From JAOUEA01 sp041287635 (lineage in GTDB: Bacteria > Actinomycetota > UBA4738 > HRBIN12): 64,000 nt of DNA. Made by a program: the position numbers and the translations under genes. The DNA is taken from the NCBI GenBank assembly GCA_041287635.1, contig JBGGNG010000149.1, positions 1 to 64,000 of the forward strand, given 5' to 3'. The notes under the pieces were generated by a model, which ran no database searches, was not told the DNA's origin, and saw only the letters and a program-made list of their open reading frames with translations. How positions within the stretch are numbered: the first letter of the stretch is position 1; each line of letters starts with the position of its first letter. This document shows positions 31,082 through 39,693 of the stretch, one piece after another.

Positions 31082-32788
31082 ATGCGCCTGTCGAAGCTCT
31101 TCGTCCCGACCCTGCGTGACGATCCCGCCGACGCCGAGATCGCCTCGCACCGACTGCTGCTGCGAGCCGGCTTCGTGCGTCAGGTGATGGCAGGCGTCTA
31201 CGTCACGCTGCCGCTCGGGCTGCGCACGATGCGCACGATCGAGACCATCGTCCGCGAAGAGATGGACGCATCGGGCGCGTGCGAGATCCGCATGCCGATC
31301 GTGCTTCCTGCGGCTCCGTGGCAGGCGACGGGTCGCTACGACCTGTACGGCGACACATTGTTCAAGTTCACCGACCGCCATGACCGGCAACTGGTGCTCG
31401 GGCCGACCGAGGAGGAAGTCGTGACCCCCCTGGTCGCGGGGGATCTGCCCTCCTACCGTGATCTGCCCGTCAACCTCTACCAGGTGGAATGGAAGTACCG
31501 CGACGAGTTCCGCCCCCGGTTCGGGTTGCTCCGCGTTCGGGAGTTCCTGATGAAGGACGCCTACTCCTTCGATCGCGACGAGGAGGGTCTGCGGGAGAGC
31601 TACCGGGTGATGTACGAGGCGTACGAACGCATCTTCGACCGTATCGGACTCGATCTCGCGGTCGTGGAGGCGGACCCCGGCCAGATCGGCGGCGGCGTGA
31701 ACCACGAGTACATGGCGCGAGCGCAGGTCGGCGAGGACCTGTTCGTGGAGTGTGAGAACGGCGACTACCTCGCCGATACCGAGGCCGCCAGGCCGATGAT
31801 GCCCGAGCCCGCCCCGCCTGGGACGCAGCCGCTGACCGAGGTCGACACTCCCGAAACGCCGACGATCGAAACGCTCGCGACCTTCCTCGGCATCGAGGCC
31901 TCGCGCACGCTCAAGTGCGTGCTGTTCGACGTGGGTGGCCGCACGGTGGCCGTCCTAGTCCCCGGCGACCGCGAGGTCAACGTGAACAAGCTCGAGCGGC
32001 TCGTCTTCCCCGAGCAGGTCCGGCCGCTCGACGACAAGGACTTCGGGGCGCGCGGCTTCGTGAAGGGCTACGTGGTGCCGCAGGGCTTCGGCGACGCCGT
32101 CGAGGTGTTCGCCGACCACCTCGTGCGCGGTGGCAACGACTGGGTCACCGGTTCGAACACCGCGGACCGACACGTCACGGGCGCCAACATCGATCGCGAC
32201 TTCCGCATCGATCGCTGGGAGGACCTGGTCGAGTTCCGTGACGGCGACGCGTGCCCGATCGACGGCGGACGGCTGCGCCTCGGGCGGTCGATCGTGGTCG
32301 CTCACATCTACCAGCTGGGCACGAAGTACTCCGCCCCCCTCGAGGCGACGTTCCAGGACGAGGACGGCACGCAGAGGCCCTACGAGATGGGGTGCTACGG
32401 GATCGGCATCAGCCGGATCCTCGCGGCCGTCGTCGAACAGAACCACGATGACGAGGGCATCGTCTGGCCCGCGCACCTCGCCCCCTTCCAGGTCGTCGTC
32501 ATCATGGCCGGCACCGATGACGAGCGGGTTCGTGGAACGGCCGAGCGGATCTACGTCGAGCTCGGCGAGCGCGGCGTCGAGGCGCTGCTCGACGATCGCG
32601 ACGAACGAGCCGGCGTCAAGTTCGCCGACGCCGACCTGATCGGGTACCCGGTGCAGGTCACCGTGGGCAAGCGCGGACTGGCGGACGGCTCGGTCGACCT
32701 GAAGCTGCGGGCCTCGGGGGAGCGTTCCAGCGCAACCGTCGAGGGCGCCGTGCAGGCGGCCGTCGATCTGCTCGCGAGGGCCCCGTAG
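31082..32788 (+). CDS. proS: Prolyl-tRNA synthetase
   Basis: A 568-residue bacterial-type class II synthetase. Motif 2 region VEWKYRDEFRPRFGLLRVREFLMKDAYSF and motif 3 PYEMGCYGIGISRIL are intact. Between them lies the INS editing domain (about residues 225-390, with TLKCVLFDVGGRTV and VNVNKLERL), which clears Ala-tRNA(Pro). The C-terminal anticodon-binding domain ends the protein. ATG 31082 is preferred over the GTG three codons upstream because of the promoter position. proS upstream of rimP-nusA is the usual actinobacterial order. Confidence 0.97.
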   Translation: MRLSKLFVPTLRDDPADAEIASHRLLLRAGFVRQVMAGVYVTLPLGLRTMRTIETIVREEMDASGACEIRMPIVLPAAPWQATGRYDLYGDTLFKFTDRHDRQLVLGPTEEEVVTPLVAGDLPSYRDLPVNLYQVEWKYRDEFRPRFGLLRVREFLMKDAYSFDRDEEGLRESYRVMYEAYERIFDRIGLDLAVVEADPGQIGGGVNHEYMARAQVGEDLFVECENGDYLADTEAARPMMPEPAPPGTQPLTEVDTPETPTIETLATFLGIEASRTLKCVLFDVGGRTVAVLVPGDREVNVNKLERLVFPEQVRPLDDKDFGARGFVKGYVVPQGFGDAVEVFADHLVRGGNDWVTGSNTADRHVTGANIDRDFRIDRWEDLVEFRDGDACPIDGGRLRLGRSIVVAHIYQLGTKYSAPLEATFQDEDGTQRPYEMGCYGIGISRILAAVVEQNHDDEGIVWPAHLAPFQVVVIMAGTDDERVRGTAERIYVELGERGVEALLDDRDERAGVKFADADLIGYPVQVTVGKRGLADGSVDLKLRASGERSSATVEGAVQAAVDLLARAP

Positions 32789-32830
32789 GGCCGTCTGCGG
32801 TGCACCCGGCCGTTCCCGCAGGTCGTGGGC

Positions 32831-32836
32831 TATACT
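32831..32836 (+). promoter_or_regulatory. -10 element of the rimP-nusA-infB operon
   Basis: TATACT, five of six consensus bases, lies 81 nt before the rimP GTG. The ~75-nt leader contains the G-rich site GGGGAGGG close to the start. This probably drives the whole translation-factor operon. Confidence 0.6.
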
Positions 32837-32917
32837 CGTCGGGTACAGGAGCTTTCAGACGTGTTTGCCGGAGGTGGGCTCGCGCCCACCTTCTCGTTCG
32901 TAGGGGAGGGTCGAGCG

Positions 32918-33385
32918 GTGGAAGTCGACGCGCTGCTCAGGCCCGTGATCGAGGCCGAGGGCCTCGAGCTCTACGACGTGACCCAGGGTCGTGAGGGGGG
33001 ACGGAAGGTCCTCCGGGTGATCGTCGACGGTCCCAACGGCGTCGATATCGACACGTTGAGCCGGCTCTCCGAGCGCGTCTCGCGCCATCTCGACGACGAG
33101 GGGTACGAGACGGGCCCGTACGACCTGCAGGTCTCGACGCCGGGTCTCGAACGGCCGCTGAAACGGCCCGAGCACTTCCGCGCGACGGTGGGCGAGCAGG
33201 TGAAGGTGAGAACGACGGCGCCCTTGGCCGGGTCGAGGACCCACACCGGCACGCTGTCCGCCGCCGACGACGAGGGCATCACGCTCGTCGTCGGCGACGA
33301 CGAACTCCGCGTGCGGCACGCCGACATCGCGTCGGCGCGCACGGTCGTCGACTGGAGCGCCGAACTGAAGAGGAGCAACGCATGA
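32918..33385 (+). CDS. rimP: Ribosome maturation factor RimP
   Basis: A 155-residue factor for 30S assembly. Two domains are visible: the N-terminal part with VIEAEGLELYDVTQGREGG and VDIDTLSRLSERVSRHLDD, then the hallmark LQVSTPGLERPLKRPEHFRATVG, and an SH3-like C-terminus. GTG 32918 follows GGGGAGGG and fits the family N-terminus; the frame is open upstream to 32825. It overlaps nusA by 4 bp. Confidence 0.94.
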   Translation: MEVDALLRPVIEAEGLELYDVTQGREGGRKVLRVIVDGPNGVDIDTLSRLSERVSRHLDDEGYETGPYDLQVSTPGLERPLKRPEHFRATVGEQVKVRTTAPLAGSRTHTGTLSAADDEGITLVVGDDELRVRHADIASARTVVDWSAELKRSNA

Positions 33386-34644
33386 ACGCCGAGATGATCG
33401 CCGCATTGCGGGAACTGGAACGAGAGAAGGGCGTCGCCTTCGAGACGATCCTGCAGGGACTCGAGGAGGCGATGGCCTCCGCCTACAAGACATGGTGGAA
33501 GCAGGAGAACCCCGACGCCGACGACGACTTCGTCGGCTTCCGGGCCGAGATCGACTCCGAGAGCGGTGACCTGCGCATGTGGAAGCAGGACCTCGAGGAG
33601 ATCGAGGTGCCGCCGACCGAGGAAGGCGCCGAGCCGACCCTCGAGATGAAGGTGCTCGGCGAGGAAGAGGTGGAAGTCACCGACGACTTCAAGGGCCGCA
33701 TCGGCGCGCAGACCGCGAAGCAGGTGATCTTCCAGAAACTTCGCGACGCGGAGCGCGAGATGACCTACGAGGAGTTCGCGGGCCGCGAGGGCGACGTCGT
33801 TACCGGCATCGTGCAGCAGCAAGAGCGCCGGTACACGTTGCTCGACCTCGGGAAGGTCGAGGCCCTCCTGCCGCAGGCCGAGCAGGTGCCCACTGAGCCG
33901 TACCGTCACGGCGAGCGTCTCAAGGCGTACATCACCGAGGTGCGCAAGGGTACGAAGGGCCCGCAGATCGTCGTGAGCCGGTCGCATCCGGGGCTGCTGA
34001 AGGCCCTGTTCGCGATGGAGGTGCCCGAGGTCGAGGAGGGCATCGTCGTGATCAAGGCCGTCGCGCGCGAGCCCGGACACCGATCGAAGATCGGCGTCCT
34101 TTCGAACGAGCCGGGGGTCGACCCCGTGGGAGCGTGCGTCGGCCCAAAGGGCTCGCGCGTTCGCATGGTGGTCAACGAGCTTCGCGGCGAGAAGATCGAC
34201 GTCGTGCCCTGGTCCGACAACTCGGCCGAGTTCGTGGCGAACGCGTTGCAGCCGGCCAAGGTGAAGGAGGTTCGCATCGACGAGAGCACGGGCACCGCCA
34301 TGGTGATCGTGCCCGATTACCAGCTCTCGCTCGCGATCGGGAAGGAAGGGCAGAACGCCCGGCTCGCAGCTCGGCTCACCGGCTGGCGCATCGACATCAA
34401 GTCGGAGACCCAGGTAGCCGATGAGGCGCGCGCGGCGACGGCCGCGGCTGCCGCACCGACCGAACCGGTCACACCGACCGAACCGGTCACACCGACCGAA
34501 CCGGTCACACCGACCGTTCCGGTTCCCGACGAAACGGTCTCCGAGCCTGCCGAAGCGACGGTGGAGGCCAGGCCCGAGCCCGAGCTTGTCGAGTCGGACG
34601 CCGCCTCTCCCGAGGCAGCCGAGGAGGCGCCGGTCACGGAGTGA
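33382..34644 (+). CDS. nusA: Transcription elongation/termination factor NusA
   Basis: Binds RNA polymerase and controls pausing, termination and antitermination. The N-terminal domain (residues 1-~125), S1 domain (GDVVTGIVQQQERRYTLLDLG), KH1 (VSRSHPGLLKALF, GACVGPKGSRVRMVV) and KH2 (LSLAIGKEGQNARLAARLTGWRIDI) are present. The C-terminal ~75 residues are low-complexity, including three perfect PTEPVT repeats. No acidic repeat domains of the E. coli type are seen. Overlaps ylxR by 4 bp. Confidence 0.96.
   Translation: MNAEMIAALRELEREKGVAFETILQGLEEAMASAYKTWWKQENPDADDDFVGFRAEIDSESGDLRMWKQDLEEIEVPPTEEGAEPTLEMKVLGEEEVEVTDDFKGRIGAQTAKQVIFQKLRDAEREMTYEEFAGREGDVVTGIVQQQERRYTLLDLGKVEALLPQAEQVPTEPYRHGERLKAYITEVRKGTKGPQIVVSRSHPGLLKALFAMEVPEVEEGIVVIKAVAREPGHRSKIGVLSNEPGVDPVGACVGPKGSRVRMVVNELRGEKIDVVPWSDNSAEFVANALQPAKVKEVRIDESTGTAMVIVPDYQLSLAIGKEGQNARLAARLTGWRIDIKSETQVADEARAATAAAAAPTEPVTPTEPVTPTEPVTPTVPVPDETVSEPAEATVEARPEPELVESDAASPEAAEEAPVTE
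34455..34508 (+). repeat. 18-bp tandem repeat in nusA
   Basis: Three identical copies of ACCGACCGAACCGGTCAC, then a partial fourth. Each copy encodes PTEPVT in frame. The core ACCGGT makes each unit partly palindromic. Confidence 0.9.
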
Positions 34645-34916
34645 ACGTGGTGGCGCACGAGCCGATCCGCACCTGTGTGGGGTGCCGCGAGCGGGGGCGC
34701 AAATCGACGCTGGTGCGGCTCGTCGCCTCGGCCGAGGGGCTGGAGATCGATTGTTCCGGGACGGCGCCGGGTCGTGGCGCGCACGTGCATCCCGACCCGT
34801 CGTGCGTCGCGGCCGCGGGCCAGCCCGGGGTGCTTGGCAGGGCGTTGCGCACGGGTCTGGACGGTGACGAAGTCGGTAGGGTGATGGACGAGATCGAGCG
34901 GATGGGAGCGGCGTGA
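34641..34916 (+). CDS. ylxR: YlxR family RNA/nucleoid-associated protein
   Basis: A 91-residue protein between nusA and infB, as in most Gram-positives. The signature PIRTCVGCRERGRKSTLVRLV starts at residue 8, and GRGAHVHPDPSCV follows. YlxR has been linked to RNase P activity and to transcription control in different species; its role here is inferred from the family. It overlaps both neighbours by 4 bp (GTGA at each end). Confidence 0.92.
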   Translation: MNVVAHEPIRTCVGCRERGRKSTLVRLVASAEGLEIDCSGTAPGRGAHVHPDPSCVAAAGQPGVLGRALRTGLDGDEVGRVMDEIERMGAA

Positions 34917-37153
34917 GGGTCCACGAACTAGCGAAGGAACTCGGGGTCACCAGCAAGGAGTTGCTGGTGACGTTGGAGCAGATGGGGGTGGCGGGGAAGT
35001 CCGCCTCGTCCAGCGTGCCCGAGGACCTGGTGCCGAGGTTGCGGGCCTCGGGTGGCAAAGCCACAGAGGCGCCGAAGCGTCGCGAGGTGCTCGAGCCGGC
35101 TCCGGCCCCACGCAAGCCCAGGGCCAGGCCGAAGAAGGAAGCCGCACCCACGAAGGAAGCACTCACGATCGGGCCGGCCGCTCCCGAGCAGGAGTCGCCG
35201 GCTGCGGCCGAGCCGACCCCGGCTGCGGCCGAGCCGACTCCGGCAACCGCCTCGACCGCTTCTCCCGTTACGACCGCGCCAACGTCAGGCGGACCCGGCC
35301 CCTCGACGCCCGCGTCCGCTCCGGCGGCGGCATCCACGACAGCTCCGCCTGGGTCGCGTCGGCCTCCCCGTGTCGCACGGACCCCCGCCGAGCCGGAGGT
35401 CCCGACGCTTCGCGTCGTCCGAGGCGCCACCCCGCAGGAGATCGCCGAGAAGCTCGGCAAGGGACCTGCTGACATCGTGAAGATCCTCTTCCTCGCAGGC
35501 GAGATGGCCACGGCCACGACGTCATTGTCCGACGAGGGGATCGCGCTCGTGGCGAACGAGCTCGGCATGGAACCCGAGATCGTCGGGCTCGAGGACGAGA
35601 TCGTGGCCGAGGAGCTGGAGGAGGAGATCGACGAGTCGCTGCTCGTGCCGAGACCCCCGGTGGTCACGGTCATGGGCCACGTCGACCACGGGAAGACGAA
35701 GCTGCTCGACTCGATCCGGGAGACCGATGTGGTGGCCGGCGAGTTCGGCGGCATCACGCAGCACATCGGCGCCTACCAGGCGCACGTGGGCGAGCGCGAC
35801 ATCACGTTCATCGACACCCCCGGCCACGAGGCCTTCACCGCGATGCGTGCCCGGGGTGCGCAAGTGACCGACATCGCGGTGCTGGTGGTGGCAGCCGACG
35901 ACGGGGTGATGCCGCAGACGATCGAGGCCCTCGACCACGCGAAGGCGGCCGAAGTACCGATCGTCGTCGCCGTGAACAAGGTCGACAAGGAGTCCGCCGA
36001 CCCGACGCGCGTGCGTCAGCAACTCGTCGAGCGCGGGCTCGTGCCGTCGGAGTGGGGCGGTGACACCGAGTTCGTGGATGTCTCCGCCAAGGCGAAGACG
36101 AACCTCGACACGCTGCTCGAGACGATCCTGCTGGTCGCCGACCTCGAGGAGCTCAAGGGCGTCCCGACCGGCCGCGCGCGCGGCACCGTGATCGAGGCTC
36201 ACCTCGACAAGGGTCGGGGCCCTGTGGCGACCGTGCTCGTGCAGCGTGGCAGCCTCGACATCGGCGACGCGCTGGTCTCCGGCACGACCTACTGCAAGAT
36301 CCGGGCGATGCAGGATGAGAACGGCGTCACCCTCGATGTGGCGGGACCGTCGAAGCCGGTGCAGCTGCTGGGGTGGGAGGCCGTTCCCGCGTCGGGCGAC
36401 GAGTTCCGCGAGGTCGCCGACGAGCGCGAGGCGCGTCACGTCGCCAGCGAGCGCGAAGCGAAGGCTCGTGCGGCCGAACTCGTGATCAGCCGGCCGCCGA
36501 CCCTCTCCGATCTGCTGCGCCAAGCCGAGCGCGCCGAGATCCCTGAGCTCAACCTCGTGGTCAAGGCCGACGTGCAGGGCTCGCTGGGCGCCCTGACCGA
36601 CGCGTTCCTGAAGCTGCCCCAGGACGAGGTGCGTGTGAACATCGTGCGCAGTGCTGCGGGCGGCATCACCGAGAACGACGTCTCCCTCGCGATGGCCTCG
36701 GACGCGATCGTGATCGGGTTCAACGTGCGCCCCGACAAGCAGGCCGTCGATCTCGCCGATCGGGAAGGCGTCGACATCCGTACCTATCGCGTGATCTACG
36801 ATGCGATCGACGACATCAAGCTGGCGCTGTCCGGCCTGCTCCCACCCGAGAAGCAGGAGCACGAGCTCGGACAGGCCGAGGTGCGGCAGATCTTCCGCGT
36901 CCCCAAGCTCGGGGTCGTGGCGGGGTGCTACGTCACCCAGGGCACGATCCCGCGCGACGCGCGGGTCCGGCTCGTGCGCGACGGCATCGTGGTCTATCAC
37001 GGCAGACTGGGGTCGCTGCGCCGGTTCAAGGACGACGTGAAGGAAGTCGCGTCGGGCTACGAGTGCGGCATCGGCATCGAGGGCTACCAGGACGTCAAGG
37101 AACGCGACGTGATCGAGGCCTACGAGGTCCGCGAGGTCGCCCGCTCGATCTGA
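34913..37153 (+). CDS. infB: Translation initiation factor IF-2
   Basis: A 746-residue GTPase that brings initiator tRNA to the ribosome. A short IF2N domain (RVHELAKELGVTSKELLVTLEQMG) precedes a Pro/Ala-rich linker of ~110 residues, a second IF2N-like helix region (ATPQEIAEKLGKGPADIVKILF), the G domain with GHVDHGKT (near residue 255), DTPGHEAFT and NKVDK, and domains II-IV. The length is short for an actinobacterium, whose linkers are often longer. In a lineage rich in leaderless genes IF-2 is of special interest. Confidence 0.97.
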   Translation: MRVHELAKELGVTSKELLVTLEQMGVAGKSASSSVPEDLVPRLRASGGKATEAPKRREVLEPAPAPRKPRARPKKEAAPTKEALTIGPAAPEQESPAAAEPTPAAAEPTPATASTASPVTTAPTSGGPGPSTPASAPAAASTTAPPGSRRPPRVARTPAEPEVPTLRVVRGATPQEIAEKLGKGPADIVKILFLAGEMATATTSLSDEGIALVANELGMEPEIVGLEDEIVAEELEEEIDESLLVPRPPVVTVMGHVDHGKTKLLDSIRETDVVAGEFGGITQHIGAYQAHVGERDITFIDTPGHEAFTAMRARGAQVTDIAVLVVAADDGVMPQTIEALDHAKAAEVPIVVAVNKVDKESADPTRVRQQLVERGLVPSEWGGDTEFVDVSAKAKTNLDTLLETILLVADLEELKGVPTGRARGTVIEAHLDKGRGPVATVLVQRGSLDIGDALVSGTTYCKIRAMQDENGVTLDVAGPSKPVQLLGWEAVPASGDEFREVADEREARHVASEREAKARAAELVISRPPTLSDLLRQAERAEIPELNLVVKADVQGSLGALTDAFLKLPQDEVRVNIVRSAAGGITENDVSLAMASDAIVIGFNVRPDKQAVDLADREGVDIRTYRVIYDAIDDIKLALSGLLPPEKQEHELGQAEVRQIFRVPKLGVVAGCYVTQGTIPRDARVRLVRDGIVVYHGRLGSLRRFKDDVKEVASGYECGIGIEGYQDVKERDVIEAYEVREVARSI

Positions 37154-37455
37154 TGTTCGTGGCGCTGCAACGGTTCGACCTGCGCATCCGCGAGAGCCAC
37201 TCCCTGAAGCAGAAGCGTCACGTCGTGAAGGCGCTGACCGCCGCGATCCGCCAGCGCTTCAACGTGGGCGTCGCGGAGGTGGACCACCAAGACCTCTGGC
37301 AGCGCGCCACGATCGCGGTCGCCGCGGTCGGAGGCCAGGAGTATCACCTGCGGCACGTCACGAGCGAGATCGAACGGTTCGTCGAGACCTGGCCAGCGGT
37401 CGAGATGCTGCATGTCGACCTGACCGTGCACACCCCCGACGACCGAGAGCCGTAG
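37153..37455 (+). CDS. DUF503 family protein
   Basis: A 100-residue protein of the DUF503/YlxP family, found after infB and before rbfA in many bacteria. The segment LRIRESHSLKQKRHVVKALTAAIRQRFNVGVAEVD is the family hallmark. The function is unknown; the location suggests a role in ribosome assembly. The start overlaps the infB stop by one base (TGATG). Its own stop TAG is also the first half of the rbfA -10 hexamer. Confidence 0.88.
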   Translation: MFVALQRFDLRIRESHSLKQKRHVVKALTAAIRQRFNVGVAEVDHQDLWQRATIAVAAVGGQEYHLRHVTSEIERFVETWPAVEMLHVDLTVHTPDDREP

Positions 37456-37458
37456 TCT
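37453..37458 (+). promoter_or_regulatory. -10 element of rbfA (leaderless)
   Basis: TAGTCT ends 6 nt before ATG 37465 and includes the stop codon of the preceding gene. This gives rbfA-nrnA-truB a possible separate start. Confidence 0.45.
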
Positions 37459-37464
37459 GATGCC

Positions 37465-37821
37465 ATGAGCCAAGGAGCGCGCATGCAGCGGGTCGGCGAG
37501 GAGTTCCGCGAGATCCTCGCCGAGGAGATCCCGAAGTTGAAGGACCCTCGCGTGGGGTTCGTGACCGTCGTCGGCGTGAAGGTCTCACCCGACCTCCGTC
37601 ACGCGTGGGTCGCGTACACGTCGATGGGCGACGACAAGGCGAAGGCCGGCACGCGTGCAGCCCTGCGTTCGGCTCGAGCGCATCTGCGGGCCGTGATCGG
37701 GCGGCAGGTGCGCCTCAAGTACCTGCCGGAGCTCGACTTCGAGGAAGACACGACGTACGAGCAGGGGCAGCGGATCGACGAGTTGATCGCCGGTCTGCGT
37801 CGCCTGGAGGACGATCTATGA
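37465..37821 (+). CDS. rbfA: Ribosome-binding factor A
   Basis: A 118-residue KH-like protein that finishes the 5' end of 16S rRNA. The start QRVGEEFREILAEEIPKLKDPRVGFVTVVGVKVS is typical, as is LKYLPELDFEEDTTYEQGQRIDEL at the end. Length is normal. It overlaps nrnA by 4 bp. Confidence 0.95.
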   Translation: MSQGARMQRVGEEFREILAEEIPKLKDPRVGFVTVVGVKVSPDLRHAWVAYTSMGDDKAKAGTRAALRSARAHLRAVIGRQVRLKYLPELDFEEDTTYEQGQRIDELIAGLRRLEDDL

Positions 37822-38798
37822 CACCCGATTTCGCGCGGGCCGCCCAGGTGCTCGCCGACGCGACCGAGGTCGCGCTCGCGTGTCACGTGAATCCCGATGC
37901 GGACGCCCTCGGGTCGATGCTGGGCCTCGCCGCCTTCCTGCGATCGCGAGGGGTCGAGACCGTCTGCTCCTACCCGAACGAGCCGCTCGAACCACCACGG
38001 TGGGCCGAGCTGTTGCCCGGGGCCGACCGGTTGGTGCCGGCGAAGGCGTTCCCGAAGGAGCCCGCGGTGATGGTCACGTGCGACTGCGCCGCGTTCGACC
38101 GGCTCGGACAGCTGGGGCACGTCGCGAACCGGGCGGGTGAGGTGATCTGGATCGACCACCATCGGTCGAACGAGGGCCTCGGCTCGATCCCTCTGAACGA
38201 TCCGCAGGCCTCGTCGACCTGCGAGATGGTCTTCCGGCTGATCGAAACGATGGGTGGCGAGATGCCCGACGAGACGGCGGTCTGCCTGTACGCGGGCCTC
38301 GTCACCGACACGGGCAAGTTCCAGTACGAGGCCACCACCCCCGAGACGTTGCGCATCGCTGCCCGGCTCCGAGAACACCCCTTCGATCACGCCCGGCTTG
38401 TGCAGGCCCTCTACGAGGACAATCCCCCCACCTACCTGACGCTCGTCGGCGTGGCGTTGGGGCGGCTCGAGCACGTCGCAGACGCCGACCTGGTCTGGAC
38501 CTACCTCACCCAGGCCGACCTGCTGGACGCGGGCGTGCACCCGGCCGAGACCGACGACCTGATCGACGTGATCCGAACGGCGCGCGATGTCGACGTGGCT
38601 GCGATCGTGAAGCAACAGAAGGACGGCCGCTTCAAGGTGAGCGTGCGTTCGCGAGGCGACCACGATCTCGCGAGGGTCGCAGCTGCCTTCGGCGGCGGCG
38701 GGCACCGGCTCGCCGCCGGGTACACCTCGGCCCATGGGCCGGCCGAGACCGTCGAACGCCTCGCAAAGGCCCTCCGGGGCGAGCCCGTGACCGCGTGA
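37818..38798 (+). CDS. nrnA: DHH-family oligoribonuclease/pAp phosphatase (NrnA-like)
   Basis: A 326-residue phosphoesterase that degrades nanoRNA and hydrolyses pAp, in the cytosol. The DHH domain has HVNPDADALGSMLGL, the metal ligand in VTCDCAAFDRLG and WIDHHRSN; the DHHA1 domain ends with FKVSVRSRG and AAAFGGGGHRLAAGYTS. The rbfA-nrnA-truB order is common in Actinobacteria. Related proteins also act on cyclic dinucleotide products. Confidence 0.93.
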   Translation: MTPDFARAAQVLADATEVALACHVNPDADALGSMLGLAAFLRSRGVETVCSYPNEPLEPPRWAELLPGADRLVPAKAFPKEPAVMVTCDCAAFDRLGQLGHVANRAGEVIWIDHHRSNEGLGSIPLNDPQASSTCEMVFRLIETMGGEMPDETAVCLYAGLVTDTGKFQYEATTPETLRIAARLREHPFDHARLVQALYEDNPPTYLTLVGVALGRLEHVADADLVWTYLTQADLLDAGVHPAETDDLIDVIRTARDVDVAAIVKQQKDGRFKVSVRSRGDHDLARVAAAFGGGGHRLAAGYTSAHGPAETVERLAKALRGEPVTA

Positions 38799-39667
38799 GT
38801 ACTGGCCCCGCCACGCCCGGGCGCGGACCCGAGGGGTTGGTGCTCGTCGACAAGCCGGGTGGCATCACGTCGCACGACGCCGTGGCGAAGGTTCGCCGGG
38901 CGCTCGGCACCAAGAAGGTGGGCCATGCGGGCACCCTCGACCCGATGGCGACCGGACTGCTCGTCATGGGTGTCGGCAGGGCCACACGGCTCCTGCGTTT
39001 CCTCGGGGAGCTGCCGAAGACGTACGAGGCCACGATGCGCCTCGGCGTCGAGACCACGACCCTCGATTCCGACGGAGAGGTGGTCCGGTCGGCGCCGGTC
39101 GCGGTCGACGACGACCGACTGGCGGAGGTCGTCGGAGCGCTCGTCGGGGAGTCGATGCAGCGGCCGCCCGCGTTCTCGGCCGTCAAGGTGGGGGGTCGCA
39201 AGCTCTACGAAGCCGCCCGGAAGGGGGAGGTGCTCGAGGCGCCCCCCCGCCCGATCATGGTCGACCGCTTCGAGGTGCTCGCTCGTCGCCACGACGACGT
39301 CGACGTGGTGATCACCTGCGGCGGCGGCACGTACGTCCGGGCGCTCGCGGCCGACGTGGGGACGGCTCTCGGGTGTGGGGCTCACCTCAGGGCGCTGCGA
39401 CGGACCGCGATCGGGCCGTTCGAGGTCGCCATCGCGACCGACCCGGACGACCCAGGATCACCGCTGCCGATCGAGCGTACGGTCTCCCATCTGCCTTCCG
39501 TGCGGCTCGATTCCGAGGAAGCCGTCGCCGCGGGGCACGGCCGCGTGCTCGCGCCCGCAGGGATCGACGGTCCGTACGCGATCCTCTCCCCCGACGAGCG
39601 GCTGGTCGGGGTCTTCCAGGACGAGGGTCCCCGGTCGAAGCCGCTGGTCGTGTTGGCAGCCGACTGA
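38795..39667 (+). CDS. truB: tRNA pseudouridine55 synthase
   Basis: Makes pseudouridine 55 in the T loop of tRNAs. The catalytic Asp49 is in VGHAGTLDPMATGLL; the start GLVLVDKPGGITSHDAV and YEATMRLGVETTTLDSDGE are standard, and RPPAFSAVKVGGRKLYEAAR follows. 290 residues with a short C-terminal extension. Overlaps nrnA by 4 bp. In most genomes ribF follows at once; here a 6.9-kb island separates them. Confidence 0.96.
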   Translation: MSTGPATPGRGPEGLVLVDKPGGITSHDAVAKVRRALGTKKVGHAGTLDPMATGLLVMGVGRATRLLRFLGELPKTYEATMRLGVETTTLDSDGEVVRSAPVAVDDDRLAEVVGALVGESMQRPPAFSAVKVGGRKLYEAARKGEVLEAPPRPIMVDRFEVLARRHDDVDVVITCGGGTYVRALAADVGTALGCGAHLRALRRTAIGPFEVAIATDPDDPGSPLPIERTVSHLPSVRLDSEEAVAAGHGRVLAPAGIDGPYAILSPDERLVGVFQDEGPRSKPLVVLAAD

Positions 39668-39693
39668 GCCGAGGCCCGGCCGAGCGGGACCCC

